Part shown: positions 1 to 8,529 of the stretch, piece after piece
Numbering within the stretch: position 1 is the stretch's first letter
How the letters are laid out: each line of letters starts with the position of its first letter
DNA from: Saccharibacillus sacchari DSM 19268
GTDB taxonomy: Bacteria > Bacillota > Bacilli > Paenibacillales > Paenibacillaceae
Reading direction: 5' to 3'
Assembly (NCBI RefSeq): GCF_000585395.1
Contig: NZ_KK073875.1
Coordinates: 3,385,307 to 3,449,306 of the forward strand
DNA: 64,000 nt
Program-made: the position numbers and the translations under genes
Notes under the pieces: model-generated
Told to the model about the DNA's origin: nothing
Databases searched by the model: none
The model's input: only the letters and a program-made list of their open reading frames with translations

Positions 1-633
1 GATCATAAGCATGCACAGGAAGCAATCTGCGATATTTTGTCATTGGATGCTGCCTTCGAAGTGATCGGCGTCGTGTCGGACGGGGCGGAAGCGATATCTT
101 TTACCGAACAATGGATGCCGGATCTGATTCTGATGGATATTCGGATGAGCGGAATGGGCGGTTTGGAGGCTACGGGGCGGATCAAGGTCTCTTATCCCTA
201 CGTGAAGATCGTGATTATCACGGTATCGGACGATATTGCCTACCTGCTCGAAGCGTTGAAGCAAGGCGCGCAAGGCTATCTGCTGAAAAATCTGGCCCCG
301 TCGACCTGGATCGAATATCTGAAGGCCATCGTCAGCGAGGAAGCGCCGCTTAGTCGGGAACTCGCTTTTCAAATCCTCAAGGAATTCTCCGCGCCTGCAA
401 CCGAGCCGGAAAGCGATACGCTAACGGCGAGAGAACGGGAAATATTGCGCCAGGTTGCTTCCGGGTTGACGAATCGCGAAGCGGCGGAAGTGCTGGGGAT
501 TTCGGAGCATACGGTCAAAAACCATTTGAAGAATATTTTGCAGAAGCTCCAATTACAGAACCGCGTGCAATTAACCCGTTATGCCATGGAAAAAGGCTGG
601 GTCGGACGCGGCGGATTCGGCGGCGAACGATGA
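1..633 (+). CDS. NarL/FixJ-family response regulator (5' end outside window)
   Basis: The frame is open from base 1, so the start lies upstream of the window; about 210 codons are visible. The N-terminal part is a CheY-like receiver: the phospho-acceptor Asp is in LILMDIRM (visible residue 46), with the conserved Thr in VIITVSDD and the Lys in YLLKNLAP. The C-terminal part (about residues 140-200) is a LuxR-type helix-turn-helix beginning LTAREREILRQVASGLTNRE and containing TVKNHLKNILQKL. Such proteins are phosphorylated by a partner histidine kinase and bind DNA as dimers. The partner is not visible and probably lies to the left. The stop is 20 bp before the copper gene start, so co-transcription with it is possible. 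The target genes are unknown. Confidence 0.9.
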   Translation, partial: DHKHAQEAICDILSLDAAFEVIGVVSDGAEAISFTEQWMPDLILMDIRMSGMGGLEATGRIKVSYPYVKIVIITVSDDIAYLLEALKQGAQGYLLKNLAPSTWIEYLKAIVSEEAPLSRELAFQILKEFSAPATEPESDTLTAREREILRQVASGLTNREAAEVLGISEHTVKNHLKNILQKLQLQNRVQLTRYAMEKGWVGRGGFGGER

Positions 634-653
634 GGGATGAAAGGAAGAATCAC

Positions 654-2336
654 ATGAAGGCAAGAAACGCAAGGTGGAGACGATTGATTCTGCTTCCGCT
701 GCTATCGGCTATTCTGATCGCGACGCTGGCTTTGCCGGGATTGGCGTGGGCGCATGCGACGCTGACCTCGTCCACCCCGGCGGATCAGACCTCGATGGCG
801 GAAATGCCGGAATCGATAGAACTAACATTCAACGAGACGATTCAGGGTGAATTTCTGTCGATCAAGGTGACCAATACGGCGGGAGAGGAAATGCCTGTCG
901 GCCAGGCCGAAGTGTCGGCGAGCGATTCGCACCTCGTCACCGCTCCTGTGGAGGGCGAGTTTCCGGACGGCATCTATACGATGAACTGGCGCGTCGTCTC
1001 GGCAGACGGTCATCCGATACGCGGCACGGTTCGTTTCGGCATCGGATCGGACGGCGTATTGACCGATGCGGGCGTGGCCGGCGGCGCAGCGGATTACACG
1101 CCGGGAGCGGATACGGTGGCGCACCGGGCTGCTTTGTACACGCTGCTTTCGCTGGTAGCCGGAGCGATCTTGTATCTGGGCTTCTTACTGCCTGCGGAAC
1201 TGCGTACGGTGAAAAAGCTGACGCGTCCGGCCCGAATCGTATTTTGGGCGGCCATGGCGCTATTGCTGCTTGTGATTTTGATCGGACTACCGCTTCAGGC
1301 AAAACTGTTCGCGGACGTGCCGTGGAGCGAAGCGTTCGGCAAAGAAATTTTAAACCAGACACTCGAAGGCACGTCCTCGGGACGGATGTTCCTGCTGCAA
1401 GTTCTCGTATGGCTGATGATCGCGGGCGCGGTCGTCGTCAATGACGTAATGGGCTGGGGCAAGCGCGGCGGACATTGGACGATCGTGATTATCGGGTTCG
1501 TATTGCTGCTGGTGACTAAGGCACTGACGGGACACGCGGCGGGCTCGGAGCATGTTTTCGGACAGGTGATGGCGGATACGCTGCATATGCTGGGCGCGAC
1601 GGTCTGGATCGGCGGGCTGCTCATGCTGCTTATCAGCCTATCGGCGACGTCGGGTGACGGTCCGGCCTTTTGGAAAACGACATTCCGTCGATTCGCGCCT
1701 TGGGCATTCGGATCGGTCGTGGCTCTGGTGTTCAGCGGCGTGGTCATGAGCGTGACGCATGTGCCTGCCTGGTCGGACCTGTTCACCAGCCGTTACGGAC
1801 AGCTGATCGTAGCCAAATCGGTGCTGCTGCTGGTGATGGCGGTGCTCGGATTTCTTCACTTCCGGCGTGCGCGCCGCAAAGGGGAAGAACGCCGAACGTG
1901 GTCTTTGGTTACGGAGCTTGCGGCAGGGATCATCGTATTGGTTCTGGCAGGTCTGTTGACCAATGTGCCGACGCCTCAGCCTGCAGCCGCGGCACCGGAA
2001 GCGTTCTCGGATGTTCAACCGGCCGAAGACGCGGAAAACGTGCGAATCTCGCTGGATGTACGTCCGCTGCAAGTGACGACTTCGACCTTTACCGTTCGGT
2101 TCACGGATGCGGAAGGCGCGGCTCGAACCGATTGGCAGCAGGTAACGCTTCGGATCGCGCCTCAGGCCGCGTCGAGCGATTACACCGAGGTTCGCGCCGA
2201 AGCGCAGGAAGACGGCAGTTATGTCGCATCCGGCTTGTACTTCGGCAGTGCGGGAATTTGGAATGTCGAAGTACATGGATTGTCCGAGAAATTCGAACAA
2301 GCAGATCGAACCTTTACGATGGAAGTCAGCGAATAA
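654..2336 (+). CDS. ycnJ: Copper resistance protein, CopC-CopD fusion (YcnJ-like)
   Basis: A 560-residue membrane protein of the YcnJ type, thought to import or handle copper. A signal peptide (LLPLLSAILIATLALPGLAWA) ends just before HATLTSSTPAD, so the mature protein begins with the His that binds Cu in CopC proteins. The CopC beta domain covers roughly residues 30-125, followed by about eight membrane segments of a CopD domain (about 155-440). A C-terminal extracellular beta domain (about 460-560) looks FixH/YtkA-like. The start at 654 is chosen because AAAGGAAG lies 7 bp upstream; an in-frame ATG at 630 lacks a ribosome site and overlaps the previous stop. The next gene is ycnI, the usual partner. 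Confidence 0.9.
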   Translation: MKARNARWRRLILLPLLSAILIATLALPGLAWAHATLTSSTPADQTSMAEMPESIELTFNETIQGEFLSIKVTNTAGEEMPVGQAEVSASDSHLVTAPVEGEFPDGIYTMNWRVVSADGHPIRGTVRFGIGSDGVLTDAGVAGGAADYTPGADTVAHRAALYTLLSLVAGAILYLGFLLPAELRTVKKLTRPARIVFWAAMALLLLVILIGLPLQAKLFADVPWSEAFGKEILNQTLEGTSSGRMFLLQVLVWLMIAGAVVVNDVMGWGKRGGHWTIVIIGFVLLLVTKALTGHAAGSEHVFGQVMADTLHMLGATVWIGGLLMLLISLSATSGDGPAFWKTTFRRFAPWAFGSVVALVFSGVVMSVTHVPAWSDLFTSRYGQLIVAKSVLLLVMAVLGFLHFRRARRKGEERRTWSLVTELAAGIIVLVLAGLLTNVPTPQPAAAAPEAFSDVQPAEDAENVRISLDVRPLQVTTSTFTVRFTDAEGAARTDWQQVTLRIAPQAASSDYTEVRAEAQEDGSYVASGLYFGSAGIWNVEVHGLSEKFEQADRTFTMEVSE

Positions 2337-2373
2337 TTGTTTACCAATATAAATAAAGGCGGGATTAACTCTA

Positions 2374-3063
2374 ATGAAAACAACAAACATGAATCGAACG
2401 TTCAAAAAATTGATGGCTCTTGCAGCTCCGGCATCGGCGGCTTTGCTGCTGTTCGCAACCGTAGCCAGCGCTCACGTTACCGTGCTTCCGAAAGAATCCA
2501 GCACGGGCGCTTGGGAAACGTACACGATGAAGGTCCCGGTGGAGAAGGACGTCAACACGAATAAAGTCGTTCTGAAAATGCCGGAAGGCGTTGAATTCCA
2601 GCAGTACGAGCCGATTCCGGGTTGGACCACGACTGTCGATGAATCTGCCGGCACCGTGACATGGGAAGCGGAAGGCGACGGAATCGCCGCCGGCGAATTT
2701 CAACGCTTTACCTTTGTAGCGAAGAACCCGGCAACAGAAGGCGAAGCGGCCTGGGATGCATTCCAATACTACACGGACGGCAGCATCGTGGAATGGACGG
2801 GCGACGAGAACGCGGATACGCCGCATTCGATCACGACGATCGGCGCAGCAGCGGGCGATACGGCTGCTAACGCGCACGGCCAGACGGTAAGCACGGACGA
2901 CGCGGCAGCTGCGGCAGTCAGCGAACCGACCGAAGTTGCTGCGGACGCGCCTTCCGATGCGCCTGCGCAGACAAACAACGTGCTGCTGTACGTGACGCTG
3001 GCTCTGTCGATCGTGGCGATCGGCTTGTCGGGAGCGGCGTTGGCGACTCGCAAGCGCAAGTAA
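2374..3063 (+). CDS. ycnI: YcnI-family (DUF1775) copper-binding protein
   Basis: A 229-residue exported, membrane-anchored protein. A signal peptide ends before HVTVLPKESSTGAWE, giving a mature N-terminal His, the feature through which B. subtilis YcnI binds Cu(II). The DUF1775 domain covers about residues 33-160. An Ala/Thr/Asp-rich linker follows, then one membrane segment (VLLYVTLALSIVAIGLSGAA) and a basic tail RKRK, which suggest C-terminal anchoring on the outer face of the membrane. It starts 37 bp after ycnJ, and a strong terminator follows. The pair probably forms one unit in copper capture and import. Its regulator (YcnK in Bacillus) is not seen here. Confidence 0.88.
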   Translation: MKTTNMNRTFKKLMALAAPASAALLLFATVASAHVTVLPKESSTGAWETYTMKVPVEKDVNTNKVVLKMPEGVEFQQYEPIPGWTTTVDESAGTVTWEAEGDGIAAGEFQRFTFVAKNPATEGEAAWDAFQYYTDGSIVEWTGDENADTPHSITTIGAAAGDTAANAHGQTVSTDDAAAAAVSEPTEVAADAPSDAPAQTNNVLLYVTLALSIVAIGLSGAALATRKRK

Positions 3064-3077
3064 GACATCGATTGAAA

Positions 3078-3128
3078 ATAAGCCCGCTAACGGACATGAA
3101 TTTCCGTCGGCGGGCTTATGACTTTTTT
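3078..3128 (+). terminator. Rho-independent terminator after ycnI
   Basis: The hairpin arms ATAAGCCCGC and GCGGGCTTAT enclose a second pairing (ACGGA/TCCGT). A T-rich run follows at 3122-3127. It ends the ycnJ-ycnI transcript. Confidence 0.85.
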
Positions 3129-3317
3129 CGGCGTGGAATAATCCTGTGGATAATTCAGTAGAATCTTTACTCTATCCTTACACATCTCTCGAATCCCCCT
3201 GATGCTGACGGCGTACGATAAACGGATAAATACGCCAAGCGTAGGGCCGATATGAGGCAGGAAGCGGATTTTAAAACCAGCGGCCTCTACGTATCGGAAC
3301 GAGAGGAGCTTTATCGA

Positions 3318-3764
3318 ATGACAGCAATCCAGCAACATACGATTCGCCAATTCGGCGTGAATAGCAGTGAAGAGATGGAACCTTTGATGATGGGCATTGG
3401 CTTATCTGCCGCTCCGGCGTTGGTTCTGCCGGATACGGCAACATGCGGAGAGACGCAGCGCTTGCTGCTTGAACAGCCGCAAGCTGCATGCATTGTGGTA
3501 TGTGACCGCAAGCAGCGCCCGGTCGGGTTGGTGATGAGCGATGCGTTTTACATCCAAATGAATGCCGAGTACGAGCCGGAGCATCTGTACGAGCTTCCGA
3601 TCAGCCGACTCATGAATCTGCATCCGTTAAAAGTCGATTTTGCCACACCGCCGGGCATCGTGCGCGAACGCGCCGAGTCCCGGCCATCCCGCACGCGCAA
3701 AGATGCAATCGTAGTGACGCGTGAAGGCGAATTCTTCGGCGTTGTTCTGCCCGAGAACCTGTAA
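3318..3764 (+). CDS. CBS-domain-like protein
   Basis: A 148-residue soluble protein resembling a pair of CBS motifs, which usually sense adenosine nucleotides. In the first half, VLPDTATCGETQRLLLEQP followed by CIVVCDRKQRPVGLVMSD fits the typical CBS strand-helix-strand pattern. In the second half, ISRLMNLHPLKVDFATPP followed by DAIVVTREGEFFGVVLPE fits a second, shorter motif. The start is set by GAGAGGAG (3301-3308) 9 bp upstream of ATG 3318; a longer in-frame ATG at 3252 lacks a ribosome site. It is a single gene between terminators. No catalytic domain is fused to it, so its partner is unknown. Confidence 0.7.
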   Translation: MTAIQQHTIRQFGVNSSEEMEPLMMGIGLSAAPALVLPDTATCGETQRLLLEQPQAACIVVCDRKQRPVGLVMSDAFYIQMNAEYEPEHLYELPISRLMNLHPLKVDFATPPGIVRERAESRPSRTRKDAIVVTREGEFFGVVLPENL

Positions 3765-3807
3765 GTGAGAGCAGCGTACTTATCGTGCAAGTTGTGCGAA
3801 ATGGAAT

Positions 3808-3850
3808 AAAGGACCTCAACCCCGTAACCGCGGGAATTGAGGTCCTTTTT
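3808..3850. terminator. Bidirectional terminator between convergent genes
   Basis: The arms AAAGGACCTCAA and TTGAGGTCCTTT match perfectly, with a run of T on one side and A on the other. It lies between the CBS-type gene (+) and the hydrolase gene (-) and can serve both. Confidence 0.85.
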
Positions 3851-3870
3851 GCGTAGTGAAGCCAAAACAA

Positions 3871-4710
3871 TCAGGTGCGGTCCAGCCAGTCGAACATATT
3901 GCTTAATACTTTCATGCGAATAGGATGCGGCATGTGATGACCCAATCCGTCCAGCGTCATCAGTTCGGTCGTTTTGCCCAGCCTTTGCAACTCTTCATGC
4001 ATCCGTTCGCCGTGTCCGTATTCCACCTGCGCGTCTTCCGTTCCGTGCATAATAAGAACCGGGCATGACAGGCGCGGGGCCATATGGATCGGGGAACGTT
4101 CCATGTAGGCTTCGGGGATTTTGTAAACGGAGCCGTTCATGACCCGTTTGAGCATTTTTCGCAGATCGATCCGTTCTTCATAGGTTCGTCCCAGATCGGA
4201 CAGTCCGCCCCAGAGTACGAGCTGGGCGGCATGCTCCTCGATCGCGGCATCCGTGGCATTGATCGAACCGCGCGAGAAGCCGAGTACGGCAATTCGCGTG
4301 GGATCGGATTGAGGGAACGACCGGGCGATCCGCATCGCTACGCGCGAATCTTCCAGGTCTTCGCCTCCGAACCGGTCGTGTCCGACGCCGCTTTCGCCGC
4401 CGCGGTAACAGGGGGCGACGACGATTCGGCCGAACGACGCGAACTCGGCCAGCCAATCCAGCCGTACCTTGCCCACTCGCCCGATCCCGCCGCGGCAATA
4501 CACGAGTACCGGATAAGGCTCTTTGCGCGGCGGCTTAGTCATCGCTGACGGCAAGACGCAGGCGACAAGCTTCGCGCTCAATTCCTCGTCATCGAACTCG
4601 CGCCTCAGCCATCGGGTGAATTCTTCTTCCGTGAAACTCAATTCCGGCGGAAGGGCTGCATAACCGGCGACCCGCAGTCCTCCGGACAAATAAGTGAATC
4701 GATAGATCAT
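3871..4710 (-). CDS. Alpha/beta hydrolase, S9 prolyl-oligopeptidase type
   Basis: A 279-residue cytoplasmic hydrolase. The nucleophile elbow is GFSRGS, following TRIAVL. The likely acid is the Asp in HGTEDAQVEYGHGE and the catalytic His is in GLGHHMPHP. VYCRGGIGRVGK probably holds the oxyanion region. This order fits the acyl-aminoacyl-peptidase/dienelactone-hydrolase-like group; the substrate cannot be read from sequence. The start at 4710 has AAAGGAGG at the right distance upstream, whereas the longer frame (to 4767) has no such site. It is convergent with the CBS-type gene and divergent from the sigma-factor operon. Confidence 0.82.
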   Translation of the reverse strand: MIYRFTYLSGGLRVAGYAALPPELSFTEEEFTRWLRREFDDEELSAKLVACVLPSAMTKPPRKEPYPVLVYCRGGIGRVGKVRLDWLAEFASFGRIVVAPCYRGGESGVGHDRFGGEDLEDSRVAMRIARSFPQSDPTRIAVLGFSRGSINATDAAIEEHAAQLVLWGGLSDLGRTYEERIDLRKMLKRVMNGSVYKIPEAYMERSPIHMAPRLSCPVLIMHGTEDAQVEYGHGERMHEELQRLGKTTELMTLDGLGHHMPHPIRMKVLSNMFDWLDRT

Positions 4711-4903
4711 GACAGCCTCCTTTCGCGCATATGCGCATTGTGTATGATAGGGATAGCATAGTACCATGACCGCTTAAGAGGTTAGATTACGCCCATCGAA
4801 AATCCGCTTGAACCTTGCGTGTTTCAGACGAACATAAACCTGCAATCAATATGAGACAAGCTACTGGAATCCTTCTATTTTAACCTGTATGGCTTTTAAT
4901 TTC

Positions 4904-4926
4904 GAACTTTAAAACTTTTTTTCGTA
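4904..4926 (+). promoter_or_regulatory. Possible ECF-type promoter before the sigma factor gene
   Basis: The gap 4711-5014 is AT-rich and has no gene. In it, GAAC (4904-4907) and CGTA (4923-4926) are 15 bp apart, similar to the GAAC/CGTA pattern used by ECF sigma factors that control themselves. The spacer is 1 bp shorter than usual, so this is only a suggestion. Confidence 0.3.
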
Positions 4927-5014
4927 AATAGAGATACAAAATTCGGGAGGTCCCCGTCTTCTCAGTGTATATACGGCAAGGAAGAGCGGCCGCACTTCAC
5001 AAGGAGGTTCACCG

Positions 5015-5542
5015 ATGGACAATTTGAATACGGAATCCGACGCGTTTCGCGCGGTATTTCTCGAATATTATCCCGGCGTACGCCGGAAGCTGATCGCGAT
5101 GGTCAAAGACGAGGCGACCGCGGAGGATTTGGCGCAGGAAGTATTTTTGCGGCTGTACCGCAATCCGCCCGACGATCCGAGGGTCATCGGAGCCTGGCTG
5201 CATCGGGTGCTGACCCGGATCGCTTACGACAACACGGATCGCCTGGTCAGGCAGCGAAAGCTTCAGGAGAAGCAGGAACAATATTTTGATCGGGAAAAGA
5301 CGTGGGAAAGCGGCGAAGAGGTCTTGATGCGAAGTGAAAGCCGCGAACAGATCAACGAGCTGCTCGGCGAACTGCCGGAACGCGATCGGCAGGCGCTGAT
5401 GCTGCGATACTCCGGTTACAGCTATGCGGAGATCGCCGAAGAAATTCGCGTCAGCCCGCCGAGGGTAGGATCGCTGCTCAATCGAGCCGCCGAGAAGCTG
5501 CGCAAACGCGCCTCGGGCAAGCGTAACGGATTGGAACTATAA
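5015..5542 (+). CDS. RNA polymerase ECF sigma factor (SigY/SigW-like)
   Basis: A 175-residue ECF sigma factor with only regions 2 and 4. Region 2 (about residues 10-75) contains ATAEDLAQEVFLRLYRNP and the -10-binding segment around IGAWLHRVLTRIAYD. Region 4 (about 115-168) contains LPERDRQALMLRYSGYSYAE and a helix-turn-helix ending in VGSLLNRAAEKLRKRA. The site AAGGAGGT lies 7 bp upstream of the ATG. The next three genes are a single-pass membrane protein, an ABC ATPase and an ABC permease, the last two overlapping. This order resembles the B. subtilis sigY-yxlCDEFG operon, so the factor is probably held by the membrane protein encoded next. Confidence 0.88.
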   Translation: MDNLNTESDAFRAVFLEYYPGVRRKLIAMVKDEATAEDLAQEVFLRLYRNPPDDPRVIGAWLHRVLTRIAYDNTDRLVRQRKLQEKQEQYFDREKTWESGEEVLMRSESREQINELLGELPERDRQALMLRYSGYSYAEIAEEIRVSPPRVGSLLNRAAEKLRKRASGKRNGLEL

Positions 5543-5575
5543 TCAATGAATACGAATTTTCGGGAGGAACGAGCG

Positions 5576-6688
5576 ATGGCAACGAATAGAAACAGCGAGC
5601 ATGAACAGGCGCTTGCGAACGAGGCTTGGGAAAAGATGCAGGCACGTTTGCGGGAAGAACCGGTTAATCCGGCGTGGGCAACGTGGGAAGAACCCCAAGC
5701 AACTTTACAAGGAACGAACAAGGAGGAAGAAAACAGCATGAATAACGACAAACCGCGCGTTTCCGCCGCGGAGGATCAGCCGTCCGTTTTGAACGGTCAA
5801 CCTAGCGTGCCTTTTGCGCCTCAAGCTTCGAACAAGAAACGCAAACGCGCCGTCCGTTTCGCGGTCGCGGCGGCAGCTGCGGCAGTGATCGTCACGGCAG
5901 TAACTCCGGCCGGCAACAACGCCCTGGCGAGCATCTTGAACACATTCACGATGCAGGATACCGTAGTCGTGCAAGAAGGCGAAATGAGCAACATGATGAA
6001 TATGGTCTACGGCGCCGACGATCGTTACGAATCGATCAACACGTACGGCAGCTTCACCAGCAAGGCGGAAGGGCATTTCGATCCCGAAATGACGGCGGAA
6101 CAGATTCGGGACGAACTCGGATTCAAGCCGATCTCCGGTCCGGAAGGCGAAACGGGCAGACTGAGCGCTTCCATCGGCAGCACGACCGAAATGAAGCTTA
6201 ACGTGCAGGAAATAAACGCAGCGCTCAAAAAGCTCGGAGCGGATCACCTGTTCCCGGCGGAGGCCGACGGCAAAGCCATCACGATGACGCATCCGGCCTC
6301 GACCATCTATAATTTCGGCGATGACGAAGCAGAGTGGGCGGTCCTGAACCAATCGGAGATGCCTACCGTGGAATTCGATCCGTCTTTCCCGGTCGAAGAA
6401 ACGATGAATGCGGTCATCAATTTCCCTTACCTGCCGCAAGATCTGCGCACGAGCCTTCAGCAGGCCGCCGTATCGAGCGGACGCCTGCCGCTGCCGATGT
6501 ACGCGAACGGCAAAGCGCAAAGTTTCGAAGTCGACGGCGTGAACGTCACCTATACGTTTAACGATAGCTATTCGCGCAACGCGTTCTGGATCAAAAACGG
6601 TCAGCTGTTCGAATTCAATGCGGGCGAAAATTTCAAAGGCGGCGAAACCGGATTCCTCGATTTCGTGAAAGGACTGGCTGCCCAGTGA
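5576..6688 (+). CDS. Single-pass membrane protein, probable anti-sigma factor
   Basis: A 370-residue protein with a cytoplasmic part (about residues 1-90, charged and rich in Glu/Asn/Pro). After KKRKRAVR comes one membrane segment (FAVAAAAAAVIVTAVTPAG, about 95-113), then an outer domain of about 255 residues resembling the DUF4367/anti-sigma C-terminal domains of Bacillota. The start at 5576 has GGGAGGAAC upstream; an ATG at 5546 in the same frame has none. No zinc-binding HxxxCxxC motif is visible in the cytoplasmic part, so it is not a classic ZAS anti-sigma factor. The anti-sigma role rests on topology and on position directly after the sigma gene. Its stop overlaps the GTG start of the ABC ATPase gene. 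Confidence 0.7.
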   Translation: MATNRNSEHEQALANEAWEKMQARLREEPVNPAWATWEEPQATLQGTNKEEENSMNNDKPRVSAAEDQPSVLNGQPSVPFAPQASNKKRKRAVRFAVAAAAAAVIVTAVTPAGNNALASILNTFTMQDTVVVQEGEMSNMMNMVYGADDRYESINTYGSFTSKAEGHFDPEMTAEQIRDELGFKPISGPEGETGRLSASIGSTTEMKLNVQEINAALKKLGADHLFPAEADGKAITMTHPASTIYNFGDDEAEWAVLNQSEMPTVEFDPSFPVEETMNAVINFPYLPQDLRTSLQQAAVSSGRLPLPMYANGKAQSFEVDGVNVTYTFNDSYSRNAFWIKNGQLFEFNAGENFKGGETGFLDFVKGLAAQ

Positions 6689-7659
6689 ATACCGTGATTC
6701 CTGCGATTCATACTCAAGCACTCAGCAAAATCTACGATAACGGACGCGGTTGCAGGAATATCACGTTGACCGTCGGACAAGGGGAAGCCTTCGGCTTCCT
6801 CGGTCCCAACGGCGCGGGTAAAAGCACCTTCGTCAAAACACTTGTCGGGCTTGTCCGCGCGAGCGGCGGAAACGGCGCGCTGTTCGGACATGCGATCGAT
6901 TCGCTCGAAGCGCGCAAACAGATCGGCTATCTGCCGGAACTGTATCGTTATCCCGAATGGCTGAGCGGCGAAGAAGTGATGAAATTCCATGCCGGGCTGC
7001 TCGGGATCAAAGGCGGCGAAGCCAAGCGTCGGATTCGCGAACGTCTCGACGAAGTCGGGATCGGCAAGCGGGGCTCCGACCGGGTCAAGCAGTATTCCAA
7101 AGGGATGCAGCAGCGGCTCGGCCTGGCTTGCGCGCTGCTCGGCGACCCGAAGCTTTTGTTTCTCGACGAGCCGTCGTCGGCGATGGACCCGGTCGGCAGA
7201 CGGGAAGTGCGCGAACTGCTGCTGGAGCTGAAAAAAAGAGGCACGACCCTTTTCCTCAACTCGCATCTGATGGAAGACGTGGAGACGGTCTGCGACCGCA
7301 TGGCGCTGATGTTGAACGGCGACATGATCCGCAGCGGCCTCGTCGAAGACGTATTGCAAACGAAAGTCCGCTGGCGCTTCAAAGTCGGCGGCTTTTCGCC
7401 GCTTATTCTGGATTGGCTGCGCGAGGAGAGCGGGTTGAGCATCGCGTTGGCGGACCCGGTCCATGATGCGGAAGCCGACTGGGACATGCCGGTATGGCTG
7501 GAAGCGGATGTGTCGGACGAAAATCAGGCAGGTTTGTTGAACATGCTGCTGATCGAGCAGGGCATGACGCTGTACGAGTCGTCCATGCAAAAAGAAAAAC
7601 TCGAGGATTGGTTCGTGGAAACCGTATCCGGACGCGACCAAAGGGGGGAACGGGGATGA
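6685..7659 (+). CDS. ABC transporter ATP-binding protein (YxlF-like)
   Basis: A 324-residue ABC ATPase that starts with GTG inside the stop region of the previous gene. Walker A is GPNGAGKST (about residues 37-45), the signature is YSKGMQQRLGLA, Walker B is LLFLDEPSSAMDP, and the switch His is in FLNSHLMEDVE. The last 100 residues form the C-terminal domain common in ATPases of drug and bacteriocin exporters. It pairs with the permease gene that overlaps it by 4 bp (ATGA). In B. subtilis the sigY operon also holds an ATPase-permease pair (YxlF-YxlG); what this exporter moves is unknown. Confidence 0.88.
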   Translation: MNTVIPAIHTQALSKIYDNGRGCRNITLTVGQGEAFGFLGPNGAGKSTFVKTLVGLVRASGGNGALFGHAIDSLEARKQIGYLPELYRYPEWLSGEEVMKFHAGLLGIKGGEAKRRIRERLDEVGIGKRGSDRVKQYSKGMQQRLGLACALLGDPKLLFLDEPSSAMDPVGRREVRELLLELKKRGTTLFLNSHLMEDVETVCDRMALMLNGDMIRSGLVEDVLQTKVRWRFKVGGFSPLILDWLREESGLSIALADPVHDAEADWDMPVWLEADVSDENQAGLLNMLLIEQGMTLYESSMQKEKLEDWFVETVSGRDQRGERG

Positions 7660-8492
7660 ATACGATTATTGCCTCGACGTGGCAGGAAATGCTGCGTCGC
7701 AAAATGCTGCTGATCACCTTCGTGCTGACCGCGCTGTTTTTGGCCGTGTTTTGGTTTATCGCCGATACGGTCGGAGCGGATTTCGCAAACGGCGGTGACC
7801 TGCTGATGCAATATGCGCGGCGCAGTGCCATTTTGTCGCTCGGCTTCTTTTTCGGCGGCTTCGTGGTGGCGTTTTTGGCGATCTTCAGCTCGTTTTCGGT
7901 TATTTCGGGCGAAGCCGAACAGGGCGTGCTTCAATCCGTGTTGACCCGTCCCATTCCGCGCTGGAAATGGTACGTCGGCCGCTGGATCGGATACGTTTCG
8001 CTGATCGGCACGTATGCGCTGGTGCTGTTTGCGGCGATTTTGCTGATTACCAACGTTCATGCCGGGATGACTCGGGATTACAGCGACATCGCCGTATCAC
8101 TGCTGCTGTTTCTGGGCGCGGTTCCGGTACTCGTCGGGACTTCGATGGTCGGTTCGACGGTATTCTCGGGTATCGGAAACGGCGTGTTCATGACGATGCT
8201 GTACGGAGCGGGCTGGCTCGGCGGCATGGTGGAAAAAGTGCGCGGCGCGCTGCCGGTCGAATCGGAAGTGGAAGCGACGCTCAGCCGGATCGGGGCGCTG
8301 CTGTCTTTGATCATGCCGGCCGACGGACTCAACCGCCGCATGCAGTACGTATTGACGCAGGGAGCCGGAGAAACGATTCCTTTTCTGACCGGAGGAAATC
8401 CGCCTTCGAACGCGTTCGTCTGGTATGCGGGCGTTTTCGCGATTTTTGCTTTCGGCCTCGGATTGTGGTTATTTAGAAGAAAGGATTTCTAA
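7656..8492 (+). CDS. ABC transporter permease, ABC-2 type (YxlG-like)
   Basis: A 278-residue integral membrane protein with about six membrane segments, including LLITFVLTALFLAVFWFIAD near the N-terminus and FAIFAFGLGLWLFRRKDF at the end. SVISGEAEQGVLQSVLTRPI is the typical loop of ABC-2 permeases. The start at 7656 overlaps the ATPase stop and has GGGGGGAACGGGG upstream; the same frame runs open to 7494, but those codons are a shadow of the ATPase gene. It probably forms the export channel with that ATPase, under control of the ECF factor. Confidence 0.85.
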   Translation: MNTIIASTWQEMLRRKMLLITFVLTALFLAVFWFIADTVGADFANGGDLLMQYARRSAILSLGFFFGGFVVAFLAIFSSFSVISGEAEQGVLQSVLTRPIPRWKWYVGRWIGYVSLIGTYALVLFAAILLITNVHAGMTRDYSDIAVSLLLFLGAVPVLVGTSMVGSTVFSGIGNGVFMTMLYGAGWLGGMVEKVRGALPVESEVEATLSRIGALLSLIMPADGLNRRMQYVLTQGAGETIPFLTGGNPPSNAFVWYAGVFAIFAFGLGLWLFRRKDF

Positions 8493-8529
8493 AATATCGC
8501 GAGTTTTTACCGGGAAGGGGCAATGGCTC

